A DNA stretch of 64,000 nt, from the NCBI RefSeq assembly GCF_003347015.1, contig NZ_PNFB01000002.1:248001-312000 (forward strand). Reading direction: 5' to 3'. Source of the DNA: Brachybacterium sp. YJGR34 (GTDB lineage Bacteria > Actinomycetota > Actinomycetes > Actinomycetales > Dermabacteraceae). Under the pieces are notes generated by a model. It made no database searches, had not been told where the DNA came from, and saw only the letters and a program-made list of their open reading frames with translations. Position 1 is the first letter of the stretch, and the number at the start of each line of letters is the position of its first letter. This document shows, one piece after another, positions 22,168 to 31,066 of this stretch. The position numbers and the translations under genes are program-made.

Positions 22168-25100
22168 ATGTGGAGTTTCCTGCGCGGCACCAAGCGACAC
22201 GACCGCTCGGGCCCGGCCGCGGTCCCCCGTGACGACGCCCTCTCGGCCCTCGCCCGGGAGCGCCGGGGCGAGGACGCGGCCGCGCCGACGGACACCTCCG
22301 CGGCCGCTCCGGCGGCCCCCGCGGGCGATGAGGACGACGCCCCCACGGCCACCGGCGGCTACGCCGTCGTGGTGGACCGCCACCTCGAGGAGGTCGGCGC
22401 CGGCATCGCGCCCGAACAGGACGAGGACGACCTCCCCGCCGCCCCGCACGAGCATCGGCCCCTGAGCCGCGAGGACCGGGTGGCCGACGCCCTGGACCGC
22501 TGGTCCCAGCAGATCACCGGCGGGGTCGCCGCGCCGTCCTTCCTCACCCAGATCCGCGCCGGCGGCACGGTGCTGGACCTGACCCACTCCCACCCCTCGG
22601 GGCTCGCGCAGCTGCTCGCCGGTCGCGGCCCCACCCGCCTGTCCTCCCTGGTCCGGGAGGTGGGCGCGCTCGCCGATGCCCGTGCCCACGCGCGCACCAT
22701 CCGCGAGATCGCCGAGCGCCACGCGGAGGAGGTGGGGCTGACCACCTGCCATCTCGGCATCGGCGAGGCGATCTGGTACCCGGAGGACGGCTCCGCCCCC
22801 GTCCACGCCCCGGTGCTGGTCCGCCCCGTCACGCTGCGGCTGCGCGGCAACGCGCGCGAGGACGTCGACCTCGAGGTGGACGCCACCGCCGACCTCAACC
22901 CCGTGCTGCTGCGGTCGCTGCGCGAGGCGGGCGTCGCCGTCGACGCCCGGGCCCTGCTGGCCACCACCGACGGCTCCCACGGCTTCGACCCCAACCCCGT
23001 GCTGGACGCCTTCCGCTCCCTGGGCCAGCCGCTGCCCGGCTTCCGCGTGGCCCATGCCCTGGTGGTCGGGAACCTCATGGATGCCGCCGGCTCGGTCGCC
23101 GAGGACCTCGGCGCCGATCGCGCCGACTGGTCCTCCTCCCCGCTCGTCGCCGCGCTCGCCGGCGACGAGGCGGCCCGCGCCGTCGTCCAGGGCGCCGCCG
23201 AGGACGAGGAGGTGCCCGAGATCCCCGAGGAGGAGCTGGTCGCGGCCGTCGACCCCGGCCATCGTGCCGTGCTCGCGCGGGTCCTGGCCGGCCAGGACCT
23301 CGCCGTCGCGACCCCGCCCGGCACCACCAGCCTCGACCTCGTCGTCGATCTCGCCGAGGAGCTCAACGCCCGCGGTCGCAGCGTCCTGGTGGTCTCCCAG
23401 CGGCGCCGCAACCTCGCCCAGCTGGTCACGATCGCGCAGCAGCGCGGGCTCGAGGAGCTCGTCTTCGACCTCTCGCCGGACCCGTCCCTGCAGCGCAACG
23501 CCTCCGCGGCCCTGCTGCGCAGCCTGCGCCGCGCGGGCTCGCACGCGCTCGGCACGGAGGAGTCCGCCCCGGAGGAGCTCGCCGCCGCGCGGGAGATCCT
23601 CGTGGGCCACGTCGAGGCGATGCACCGCCATCAGCAGCCCTGGGGCGCCTCCGCGCACGACGCGATCTCGGCGCTCGCCGCCCTCACCCGTCTCAGCCCC
23701 GCCCCGCGCTCCGCGGTGCGGCTGCGGGCCGATGTCGCCGCCCAGATGATCGGCGAGGAGCGGGACCGCTATGCCGCCCACCTGCGTGAGGCCGCGGAGG
23801 TGGGCGTGCTCACCACCGGCCCCGAGGAGACCGCCTGGTACGGCGCCCCGATCAGCACCGACACCCAGGCCGCCCGCGCGGAGGAGCTGATCGACCAGCT
23901 GCGCGAGGAGATCCTGCCGCAGCTGCGCGGTGCGGTCTCCGCGGCCGGGGACGCGCTGGGCCTGCAGGAGCCGAGGACCCTCACCCAGCTGATGGAGCGG
24001 ATCACCCTGCTGGACCGCGTGCGCGCGCTGCTGGGCACCTTCCAGGGCGCCGTCTTCGCGGCGCCGCTGGGCGAGCTGGTCGCCGCCACCGCGGACAAGC
24101 GCTGGCGCGAGGAGCACGGCGTGACGATGCGCTTCGGCCTGCGCCGGCGCCTGCGCAAGGAGGCCGCGGCCCTGCAGCGTCCCGCCTCGCTGTCCCCGGA
24201 CCTCCACCGCGACCTGGGCGAGGCCCGCCGGGTCGTCGACGACTGGCGCCGTGTGGCCGCCGATCCCGAGGAACGGGGCCGGGCGCGCTCGCTCCCCGCC
24301 CTGCCCGAGGACCTCGACGCCGTCCGTCGCACGGCCGGGCGCTCCCAGAAGGTGCTCGACGAGCTGGGAGTGCTGCTGGACGGCACCACCGCCGGGCAGG
24401 ACCTGGCACGCACCGACCTCGACGAGCTCGAGCGCCGGGTCGAGTCGCTCGCCGCCGACCGCTCCGACCTCGAGACCCTTCCGCGGCGCACCGAGCTGCT
24501 GCGCCGTCTCTCCTTCGACGGGCTGGGGGAGCTGGTCGAGGACCTGCGCGCCCGCCGGGTCCCTGTCGAACAAGTCGACGCCGAGCTCGAGCTCAGCTGG
24601 TGGAACAGCGTCCTGGAGCTGATCGCGGGGGCGGAGCCGACCATCTCGCAGTACGACGGCACCTCCCTCTCGCAGGTCGCGGAGCGGTTCCGGCGGCTCG
24701 ACGCCGCGCACATCGCCCACTCCTCCGCCCGGGTGCACGCCGCGGCCGACGAGGCCCGTGTGGCGACCATGAAGGCCTATCCGGACACCTCCCGCGCTGC
24801 GATCGCGGAGCTGGCGCGGTCCTCGACGGTCTCGATCCGCGATCTCGCCGCCAAGTACGAGGACATCCTGTTCGCGGCCCGTCCGGCGTGGCTCGCCTCC
24901 CCGTACCTGGTGCCGCAGGTGATCCCGCGCGGCCGCCACTTCGACGTGCTGATCGTGGCCGACGGCGGCCGGCTCCCCACCGCCGCCGCCCTGCCCTCGA
25001 TCGTCCGGGCCGAGCAGACCGTGGTGGTCGGCGACCCCCTCGAGTACGGCGGCGACTCCGCCCCCAGCCTGCTCGACGACATGCTGCGGATCGCACCACG

Positions 25101-26676
25101 CTGCGAGATCCTCCGCGACCGGCACCCCGCCGTCGAGGGGCTGCGCGGATTCGCCCAGCGCCGCGCCCTGGAGGGCGAGGTCGTCGCGGTCCCCAGCCCC
25201 ATCGCCCCTGAGCGGGACCGGCTGGTCATGGTCGAGAACGGCCGCGGCCCGGTCACCGAGGGGATGGAGTACGTCGAGAGCACCGAGGCGGAGCTGCGCC
25301 GCGTCACCGACCTCGTGATCGAGCACGCCCGCACCCGCCCCGAGCGCTCTCTCGCCGTCCTCACCTTCACCGAGGAGCATGCGCGGCGCCTCATGGAGCG
25401 GATCATGAACACCGTCTCGGTGATCCCGGCGCTGCGCGACTACTTCGATCCCGGCGCCCGGGAGGTCTTCACCGTCCTGCCCGCGGACCAGGCCACGGCC
25501 GTGCTGCGCGACGACGTCATCGTCTCCGTCGGCTTCGGCAAGACCCCGCACGGCCGCCTGCTGCACCGCTTCGGGCCGCTCTCCGAGGCCGGCGGCCGCA
25601 AGGCCCTGGCCACGGTGATCACCCGCGCCCGCGGGCGCACCACGGTGGTCTCCTCGATCGGGGTGCAGGACCTCGACCACGCCCGGCTGCGCACCGACGG
25701 CGCCCGTGACCTGCGGGCCCTGCTCTGGGTGCTGCAGGGCGGCGACGACGTCCCCGTCGTGCCCCATGTCGCCGCCCTCACCGGCAGCGCGCAGGAGATC
25801 GCCCCGCCCACCTCCGAGTCCTCGGCGCCCGTCGTCCCGAGCCCGGAGGAGCCGGACACCGTGACGCCGAGCCCCCAGGAGCCGGCGGAGCTGAGCGACG
25901 CGGCGCTCGACGCCGCGATCGAGCAGGCCCTCGCCCGCCGGACCGGCACCGCGCCGGACGCGGCGGAGACGGAGGAGCCGGCGGCGGAGACGCCCCCCGC
26001 GGACGAGGAGCCGCAGGACCTCGCGGAGCCCGCGCACGAGCCGGAGACCGCGGAGGAGCCCGTCGTCCCGCGCGAGCTCGAGACCGACGCCCTGGTGCAG
26101 GATCTCGCCGATCGACTCCACCGTCTGGGCCTGCTGGTCGAGCACGACTTCGGACTCTCCGGGGATCGCATCGAGCTGGCCCTGGGGCACCCGGACCTGC
26201 CCGGGCGTCTGCTGCTCGCGGTGGACACCGACGGGTCCCGCTATGTCGAGACCCCCAGCCAGCGCGAGCGCGACCGTCTGCGGGCCGAGCGGCTCGAGGC
26301 CGTGGGCTGGGCGACCGAGCGGGTGTGGTCCTGGGCCCTGTTCATCGACCCCGACGGCGAGGCCGAGCGGATCCGCCGGGCCATCGACCGCGCGCTGCGC
26401 CTGGTGCAGTCCGAGGAGCGCTCCGAGTCCCCCTCGGGCGTGGGCACCATCCGGCACCGCCTGCCCCGGCCGCAGATCCCCGCCGGGCACCCGCTGAGCT
26501 TCTACTCGAGCGACGACTTCGACGCGGTCGTGGAGTACATCTGCTCCGACGGCCGTGCCCGGCTCGAGGAGCACCTGGCCACCGAGGTGCGCAGCTTCCT
26601 CGGCTTCGAGCAGCGCTCCGTGCTGCTGGACGTCTCGGTCTCGAGCGCGATCCGTCGCTACCAGGAGCGGCAGTGA
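22168..26676 (+). CDS. Hhe-like DUF4011-helicase-Vsr/MTES_1575 protein with degenerate active sites
   Basis: A 1502-residue protein. About residues 99-262 match DUF4011 (EEVGLTTCHLGIGEAIWYPE, APVLVRPVTLRLR, LNPVLLRSL). A split SF1 helicase core follows: the Walker A place reads TPPGTTSLDL (382-391) instead of GPPGTGKT, so the catalytic Lys is Ser388; the Walker B place reads FDVLIVADGG (925-934) instead of DE; VVVGDPLEYGG replaces VGDPKQ. The last helicase segment is well conserved (VGFGKTPHGR, FGPLSEAGGRK, ITRARGRTTVVSS). A low-complexity acidic linker (about 1220-1310) leads to an MTES_1575/Vsr-like nuclease fold with Glu1336 and Asp1353-Thr-Asp1355 where the family usually has Asp and Glu-Cys-Asp. 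This is the domain order of the Hhe antiphage protein; here ATPase activity is probably lost. GTG-overlap with the next gene. Confidence 0.85.
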   Translation: MWSFLRGTKRHDRSGPAAVPRDDALSALARERRGEDAAAPTDTSAAAPAAPAGDEDDAPTATGGYAVVVDRHLEEVGAGIAPEQDEDDLPAAPHEHRPLSREDRVADALDRWSQQITGGVAAPSFLTQIRAGGTVLDLTHSHPSGLAQLLAGRGPTRLSSLVREVGALADARAHARTIREIAERHAEEVGLTTCHLGIGEAIWYPEDGSAPVHAPVLVRPVTLRLRGNAREDVDLEVDATADLNPVLLRSLREAGVAVDARALLATTDGSHGFDPNPVLDAFRSLGQPLPGFRVAHALVVGNLMDAAGSVAEDLGADRADWSSSPLVAALAGDEAARAVVQGAAEDEEVPEIPEEELVAAVDPGHRAVLARVLAGQDLAVATPPGTTSLDLVVDLAEELNARGRSVLVVSQRRRNLAQLVTIAQQRGLEELVFDLSPDPSLQRNASAALLRSLRRAGSHALGTEESAPEELAAAREILVGHVEAMHRHQQPWGASAHDAISALAALTRLSPAPRSAVRLRADVAAQMIGEERDRYAAHLREAAEVGVLTTGPEETAWYGAPISTDTQAARAEELIDQLREEILPQLRGAVSAAGDALGLQEPRTLTQLMERITLLDRVRALLGTFQGAVFAAPLGELVAATADKRWREEHGVTMRFGLRRRLRKEAAALQRPASLSPDLHRDLGEARRVVDDWRRVAADPEERGRARSLPALPEDLDAVRRTAGRSQKVLDELGVLLDGTTAGQDLARTDLDELERRVESLAADRSDLETLPRRTELLRRLSFDGLGELVEDLRARRVPVEQVDAELELSWWNSVLELIAGAEPTISQYDGTSLSQVAERFRRLDAAHIAHSSARVHAAADEARVATMKAYPDTSRAAIAELARSSTVSIRDLAAKYEDILFAARPAWLASPYLVPQVIPRGRHFDVLIVADGGRLPTAAALPSIVRAEQTVVVGDPLEYGGDSAPSLLDDMLRIAPRCEILRDRHPAVEGLRGFAQRRALEGEVVAVPSPIAPERDRLVMVENGRGPVTEGMEYVESTEAELRRVTDLVIEHARTRPERSLAVLTFTEEHARRLMERIMNTVSVIPALRDYFDPGAREVFTVLPADQATAVLRDDVIVSVGFGKTPHGRLLHRFGPLSEAGGRKALATVITRARGRTTVVSSIGVQDLDHARLRTDGARDLRALLWVLQGGDDVPVVPHVAALTGSAQEIAPPTSESSAPVVPSPEEPDTVTPSPQEPAELSDAALDAAIEQALARRTGTAPDAAETEEPAAETPPADEEPQDLAEPAHEPETAEEPVVPRELETDALVQDLADRLHRLGLLVEHDFGLSGDRIELALGHPDLPGRLLLAVDTDGSRYVETPSQRERDRLRAERLEAVGWATERVWSWALFIDPDGEAERIRRAIDRALRLVQSEERSESPSGVGTIRHRLPRPQIPAGHPLSFYSSDDFDAVVEYICSDGRARLEEHLATEVRSFLGFEQRSVLLDVSVSSAIRRYQERQ

Positions 26677-26858
26677 GCACCTCCGGCGAGGAGCGCCCGA
26701 GGCGCCGGAGCCCCGAGAAGGTCGTCATCTCCTCCGTCACCGGGAAGCCGATCGCCTGGGAGGACGAGCCGGAGGACGGCCCGGAGCCCGGCGCCGAGGA
26801 GTCGAACGATGCGCGGATCGCCGGCGACGTGCCGCCGCACTGGGGTCGCGGCCGCTGA
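26673..26858 (+). CDS. Conserved actinobacterial small hydrophilic protein
   Basis: A 61-residue charged protein with GTG start overlapping the stop of the Hhe-like gene (GTGA, 26673-26676), so the two are translationally coupled. Its N-terminus is basic (RPRRRSPEKVVISSVTGKPI) and the end is SNDARIAGDVPPHWGRGR, a C-terminal pattern (NDAR..DVPPHW) I associate with small actinobacterial proteins of unknown function. No cysteines or membrane segment; probably an extended partner or regulator protein. Confidence 0.75.
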   Translation: MSTSGEERPRRRSPEKVVISSVTGKPIAWEDEPEDGPEPGAEESNDARIAGDVPPHWGRGR

Positions 26859-26918
26859 CCGGGCAGCGGTCCGGACGCTCGCAGGATCCGTCCGGCCGGA
26901 CCGCCGTACCCTGTGATC

Positions 26919-27887
26919 ATGTCCGACCCCGGTCCCGCGCCCGTCCCCGCCCCGTCCGCCCCGGGGGAGGCCCCGCCCCCTCCCCACCGCAATGTGCTGG
27001 GCAACCTGCTGCGCGGCGGCCTGATCGGACTGGTCGAGACCGTCCCGGGCGTCAGCGGCGGCACCGTGGCCCTGGTGACCGGGATCTATGACGAGCTGAT
27101 CGGCTCCGCCCACGAGATCACCTCGGCGCTGCGGGTGCTGGTCCTGGGCCCGGACCGTCGCCGGGGCGCGGCCCGGCATCTCCGGGCCGTCTCCTGGCGG
27201 CTCCTGATCCCGCTGATGATCGGGATGGGCGCGGCGGTGCTCCTGCTCGCCGGCCCGGTCGCCCACGTGGTGGAGACCTACCCCGAGACCACCCGCGCGC
27301 TCTTCCTCGGCCTCGTGCTCGGCTCCGTGCTGGTGCCGGTGACGCTCTCGGGCGGGGCGTGGCGACTGCCGGACTGGGGCCGCTTCGCCCTCGGCGCCGC
27401 GGCCGGTCTGGCCGTCTCCTCCCTGCCCACCACGAGCGTCGCCCCGGGCGCCGAGCCCCCCGCGGCGCTGGTGGCGGCGGCCGCGGCGGTGGCCGTGTGC
27501 GCGCTGGTGCTGCCGGGGCTGTCCGGATCGTTCATCCTCCTGGTGCTCGGCCTGTACCAGCCCACGCTGCAGGCCGTCGACGAGCTCGACCTCGGCTACA
27601 TCGCCTGGTTCGGGCTGTGGGCCTGCGTGGGCCTGGTCGTCGTGGTGACCCTGATGCGGCGCCTGCTGGCCCACCACCACCGCGCGACGATGGTGGTGCT
27701 GGCCGGGATGATGATCGGTGCCGCCCGCAGCCTCTGGCCCTGGCAGAGCGGCTCCGGGGAGCTCCGGGCCCCGAGCGGTGACTGGCCGGTGATGCTGGGC
27801 ATCGCCGTGCTCGGCGTCGCCCTGGTCCAGCTGCTGGTCCTCACCGAGAAGCGGGCCATCGCCCGCGCCGCGGACGAGACGCGCTGA
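26919..27887 (+). CDS. DUF368 family membrane protein (PopT-like undecaprenyl-phosphate transporter)
   Basis: A 322-residue multi-pass protein. Two copies of the DUF368 hallmark loop are clear: ETVPGVSGGTVALVTGIYDELI (split here as PGVSGGT at about 47-53) and LVLPGLSGSFILLVLGLY in the second half, with about eight helices. DUF368 (PopT) proteins recycle undecaprenyl phosphate across the membrane for cell wall synthesis. The ATG follows TACCCT by six bases, so the transcript is probably leaderless; an upstream GTG at 26913 is less likely. Confidence 0.88.
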   Translation: MSDPGPAPVPAPSAPGEAPPPPHRNVLGNLLRGGLIGLVETVPGVSGGTVALVTGIYDELIGSAHEITSALRVLVLGPDRRRGAARHLRAVSWRLLIPLMIGMGAAVLLLAGPVAHVVETYPETTRALFLGLVLGSVLVPVTLSGGAWRLPDWGRFALGAAAGLAVSSLPTTSVAPGAEPPAALVAAAAAVAVCALVLPGLSGSFILLVLGLYQPTLQAVDELDLGYIAWFGLWACVGLVVVVTLMRRLLAHHHRATMVVLAGMMIGAARSLWPWQSGSGELRAPSGDWPVMLGIAVLGVALVQLLVLTEKRAIARAADETR

Positions 27888-27903
27888 GGCCGGTCGGCGG
27901 ACC

Positions 27904-27921
27904 ACTACCCTGGAGGGCATG
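27904..27921 (+). promoter_or_regulatory. TACCCT promoter-start module of proC
   Basis: ACTACCCTGGAGGGCATG, identical over 18 bp to 44676-44693. The -10 box TACCCT (27906-27911) is seven bases from the ATG, so transcription should start at or next to it and the GGAGGG would not be in the mRNA. Confidence 0.6.
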
Positions 27922-28779
27922 AGCGAGAGCACCGTCCGTCCCGATCCCGCCGCCCCCGAGGGGCCTGCTCCGGACCGGGTGCGCGTCGCCGTGATCGGCG
28001 CCGGCAACATGGGCGGGCCCGTCGTGCGCACCCTGCTCGCGAGCGGTGTGCGGCCCGAGAACCTGCTGATCGCGAACTCCACGCCCGCCAGCGGCGAGCG
28101 CGCCGCGGCGGAGCTCGGTGCGACCGCCGCCGCCTCCCGCGCCGAGGCGGTGGCCGGGGCCGACGTGGTGATCCTCGGCGTGAAGCCCTACCAGATCCTC
28201 GACCTGCTCACCGCGCTGCGCGAGGACCTGTCCCCGCACGCGGTCGTCGTCTCCCTCGCCGCCGGCATCGCCCTGGCGCCGATGGAGGAGCTGCTCCCGG
28301 ACTCCCAGCCCGTCGCCCGCGCCATGCCCAACACCCCGATCTCGGTGGGGGAGGGCGCCGTCGGCCTCATGCGCGGGTCCGCGCTCACCGACGCCCAGCA
28401 CGCGCTGCTGCACGCCCTGTTCGCCCGGGCGGGCGTGGTCGTGGACATCACCGAGGAGCAGGTGCACGCCTTCATCGGCGCCGCCGGCTCGCTGCCGGCC
28501 TTCGTGTTCGTCCTCGTCGAGGCGATGACCGATGAGGCCGTCCGGCTGGGGCTGCGGCGCGATCTCGCCGGCGCCCTGGTGCAGCAGACCACCCTCGGCG
28601 CGGCCGCCATGCTGCGGGAGACGGGCATGCACCCGGCGGCGGCGAAGAACGCCGTCTCCAGCCCCGGCGGCACCACCGTCCAGGGTCTCGCGGCGCTCGA
28701 GCGGGAGGGCGTGCGCGCCGGCGTCGCCGCCGCCATGGCCGCCGCCGCCGAGACCTCCCGCGCGATGACGGAGCGCTGA
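27919..28779 (+). CDS. proC: Pyrroline-5-carboxylate reductase
   Basis: A 286-residue enzyme that reduces pyrroline-5-carboxylate to proline with NAD(P)H, the last step of proline synthesis. Rossmann motif VIGAGNMGGPVV near residues 24-35; ILGVKPYQI; ARAMPNTPISVGEGAVGL; and the C-terminal signature GAAMLRETGMHPAAAKNAVSSPGGTT (read here in pieces) with the family's SPGGTT. Length is normal. It converges on trkA with a 22-bp gap. Proline is also a compatible solute, fitting the ProVWX importer in this window, although no operon link exists. Confidence 0.96.
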   Translation: MSESTVRPDPAAPEGPAPDRVRVAVIGAGNMGGPVVRTLLASGVRPENLLIANSTPASGERAAAELGATAAASRAEAVAGADVVILGVKPYQILDLLTALREDLSPHAVVVSLAAGIALAPMEELLPDSQPVARAMPNTPISVGEGAVGLMRGSALTDAQHALLHALFARAGVVVDITEEQVHAFIGAAGSLPAFVFVLVEAMTDEAVRLGLRRDLAGALVQQTTLGAAAMLRETGMHPAAAKNAVSSPGGTTVQGLAALEREGVRAGVAAAMAAAAETSRAMTER

Positions 28780-28801
28780 GGCGGGGCGGACCCGGTGCGG
28801 T

Positions 28802-29467
28802 TCAGGGCCGCTGTGAGAACTTCTCGATCTGCCCGGTGCGGCCGGAGACGATGAGCAGGTCGTGCGCGGCGACCATGGTCTCGGGCACCGCATAGGTGAA
28901 GTCCTTGCCCGGCGACTTCACGCCCACCACGGTGACGCCGAAGTTCTTGCGGATGTCCGACTTCGCGAGCGTCATGCCCTGCACCTCCCGCGGCGGTCGC
29001 ATCTTGACGATCGCGAAGTCGTCGTCGAACTCGATGAAGTCCATGAGCTTGCCGTTGACCAGGTGAGCGACGCGCTTGCCGGCATCGGCCTCCGGATAGA
29101 CCACGTGGTGGCAGCCGATGCGCTGCAGGATCCGGCCGTGCGCGGCGGAGATCGCCTTCGCCCAGATCACCGGTTTGCCGAGGTCCACGAGGTTCGCGGC
29201 GATCAGCACGCTGGCCTCGATGGTCGTGCCCACCCCCACCACGGCGAGGGAGAAGTCCGCCGCGCCCACCTGCTCGAGGACCTCCGGCTCGGTGGCATCG
29301 GCCCGCACCACGTGCGTGAGCAGGCCGGAGTACTTCTGGACCAGCTCCTCGTGGGGGTCGATCGCGAGCACCTCGGTGCCCAGCTGCTCGAGGGTGAGGG
29401 CGATCGAGGCACCGAAGCGCCCCAGACCGATGACGAGCACTCCCTCGTCGCGCGCGCTGCGGGCCAT
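28802..29467 (-). CDS. trkA: Potassium uptake regulatory protein TrkA/KtrA
   Basis: A 221-residue cytoplasmic gating subunit. RCK_N domain with VIGLGRFGASIALTL (residues 11-25), the NAD-binding acidic residue in AIDPHEE, and an RCK_C domain from about 140 (GMTLAKSDIRKNFGVTVVG to VSG). It assembles as a ring under TrkH/KtrB and opens the channel with ATP/ADP, or c-di-AMP in some families. GGAGGA precedes the ATG. It is the gene after trkH on the same strand but has its own TAGACT promoter at 29535-29530. Confidence 0.95.
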   Translation of the reverse strand: MARSARDEGVLVIGLGRFGASIALTLEQLGTEVLAIDPHEELVQKYSGLLTHVVRADATEPEVLEQVGAADFSLAVVGVGTTIEASVLIAANLVDLGKPVIWAKAISAAHGRILQRIGCHHVVYPEADAGKRVAHLVNGKLMDFIEFDDDFAIVKMRPPREVQGMTLAKSDIRKNFGVTVVGVKSPGKDFTYAVPETMVAAHDLLIVSGRTGQIEKFSQRP

Positions 29468-29529
29468 GGCTCCTCCATGAGATGTCCGTGAGAGACCGAG
29501 TCGTGGGACGACGCGTCCTGGGCGTGGAC

Positions 29530-29535
29530 AGTCTA
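29530..29535 (-). promoter_or_regulatory. -10 box TAGACT of trkA
   Basis: TAGACT read on the minus strand directly after the trkH stop codon; predicted start about 55 bp before the trkA ATG. The surrounding 12-mer CAGTCTAGTCAG also occurs in the chaA leader (14331-14342). Confidence 0.5.
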
Positions 29536-29536
29536 G

Positions 29537-30952
29537 TCAGCCGACGATCGGCCGTTCCGTCGGCAGCTGGATCATCCGCACCCTTGTCCGGACGGCGAGC
29601 GCCGCGCCGAGCGTCATCGGGCCCAGGCGCCCGATGTACATGCAGGCGATGATCACGACCTTGCCCTCCGGGGGCAGGTCCGGGGTGATGCCCGTGGACA
29701 GTCCCACCGTCCCGAAGCCCGAGAGCGCCTCGAACAGCGTCTGGTCGAGGGTGAAGGGGGTCATGCGCAGCAGGAGGAAGGTCGCCAGGAAGACCATGGT
29801 GGCGCTCATGACCATCACGCCGATCGCCTGGCGGATCGTCTCCTGGGGGACGCGGCGGCCGAAGGCCTCCACATCGGGATTGCCGCGCACCTCGGCCCAG
29901 ATCGAGAGCATCAGCAGGGCGAAGGTGGTCACGCGGATGCCGCCCGCGGTGGAGCCGGAACCGCCGCCGATGAACATCATCAGGTCCGTCAGCAGGCGCG
30001 ACTCGGAGGTCATCTGCCCCACGTCCAGGGTCGCGAACCCGCCGGAGCGCGGCATCACCGAGGCGAAGCCGGAGGCGAGGATCTTCGTCATCACCGGCTC
30101 GTCGCCGAGCGTGGCGGGGTTGGACCACTCCATGATCAGGTAGCCGACGAAGGTGACCACCAGCAGCAGTGCGGTGGTGGTCAGGGTGAGCTTCGCGTGC
30201 AGGGTCCACTTCCGCGGGGTCCGCAGCTTCCGGATCGCCACCAGGATGACGGGGAAGCCCAGCGACCCCACCAGCACCGCCAGGAAGACCGGGATGGTGA
30301 AGAAGGGATCGCCCAGGTACTGCGCGGTGCCGGCGGCCTCGGGCACGAAGCCTGCGTTGTTGAAGGCGCTGATGGCGTAGAACAGGCCCAGGAACAGCGA
30401 TTCCCCCATGCCGTGGTCGGTGACGATCATGTACGGGGTCAGGGTCAGAAAGGTCACGGCCTCGAAGGCGGTCGAGGTGATGAGGATGATCCGCAGCACG
30501 CCGCCGACCTCCGCGAGGCGCTCGGAGCGGGTCTCCTGGGCGGTGATCACCCGCTGCGCGAGCCCGAGGCGGTGCATCACCGACAGGCTCAGCAGCGAGG
30601 CCACGGTCATCATCCCCAGGCCGCCCAGCTTGATCGCGATCATGATGACGGTGAGCCCGAAGGTGGACCAGTGGCTGCCGGTGTCCACCGTGACCAGGCC
30701 CGTCACGCAGATCGCGGAGACCGCGGTGAACAGCGCGTCCACGAGCGCGGTGCGCTCGCCGTCCTCGGCCGCGGCCGGCAGCGAGAGCAGGGCGGTGAAG
30801 ACCCCGATCATGAGCGTGAACACGCCCAGGGCGATCCGCGGGGGCGTCGCCTTCGTCAGCGACCGCAGATGATCGCGCCAGGTGGGCTTCGGCGGGCGCA
30901 CGGAGACCGGGCGCAGGCGCTGTGGCGCGCTCCAGGTGCCCCGCTCGCTCAT
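29537..30952 (-). CDS. trkH: Potassium uptake protein TrkH/KtrB
   Basis: A 471-residue channel-like transporter with the four-repeat MPM fold. Filter-region segments are visible at each repeat (TAVSAICVTGLVTVDT; YAISAFNNAGFV; MFIGGGSGSTAGGIRVTT; EALSGFGTVGLSTGIT). It imports K+ (with Na+ in Ktr-type systems) for turgor and pH homeostasis. Pairs with TrkA, whose gene follows after 69 bp. An RBS GAGGAG lies before the ATG and TAGACT at 31003-30998 supplies the -10 box. Confidence 0.95.
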   Translation of the reverse strand: MSERGTWSAPQRLRPVSVRPPKPTWRDHLRSLTKATPPRIALGVFTLMIGVFTALLSLPAAAEDGERTALVDALFTAVSAICVTGLVTVDTGSHWSTFGLTVIMIAIKLGGLGMMTVASLLSLSVMHRLGLAQRVITAQETRSERLAEVGGVLRIILITSTAFEAVTFLTLTPYMIVTDHGMGESLFLGLFYAISAFNNAGFVPEAAGTAQYLGDPFFTIPVFLAVLVGSLGFPVILVAIRKLRTPRKWTLHAKLTLTTTALLLVVTFVGYLIMEWSNPATLGDEPVMTKILASGFASVMPRSGGFATLDVGQMTSESRLLTDLMMFIGGGSGSTAGGIRVTTFALLMLSIWAEVRGNPDVEAFGRRVPQETIRQAIGVMVMSATMVFLATFLLLRMTPFTLDQTLFEALSGFGTVGLSTGITPDLPPEGKVVIIACMYIGRLGPMTLGAALAVRTRVRMIQLPTERPIVG

Positions 30953-30997
30953 CGCTCTCCTCGTCCGCGTCCGGCGACCGCAGGTCGCATCCGCGGC

Positions 30998-31003
30998 AGT
31001 CTA
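30998..31003 (-). promoter_or_regulatory. -10 box TAGACT of trkH
   Basis: TAGACT on the minus strand; predicted start about 40 bp upstream of the trkH ATG, which has GAGGAG as ribosome binding site. Same hexamer as the trkA promoter. Confidence 0.5.
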
Positions 31004-31066
31004 CGACCGACGCCGCCCGCGCGGAGGGGGAACCGCCGCGGTCCGGTGCTGGGTACGCTTCCCCCC

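Noticed and set aside
21214-26574. A 1786-codon open frame on the minus strand
   Set aside because: It is the shadow of the Hhe-like gene in a high-GC region: repetitive Gly/Ala/Arg/Val/His composition, no domain, no ribosome binding site.
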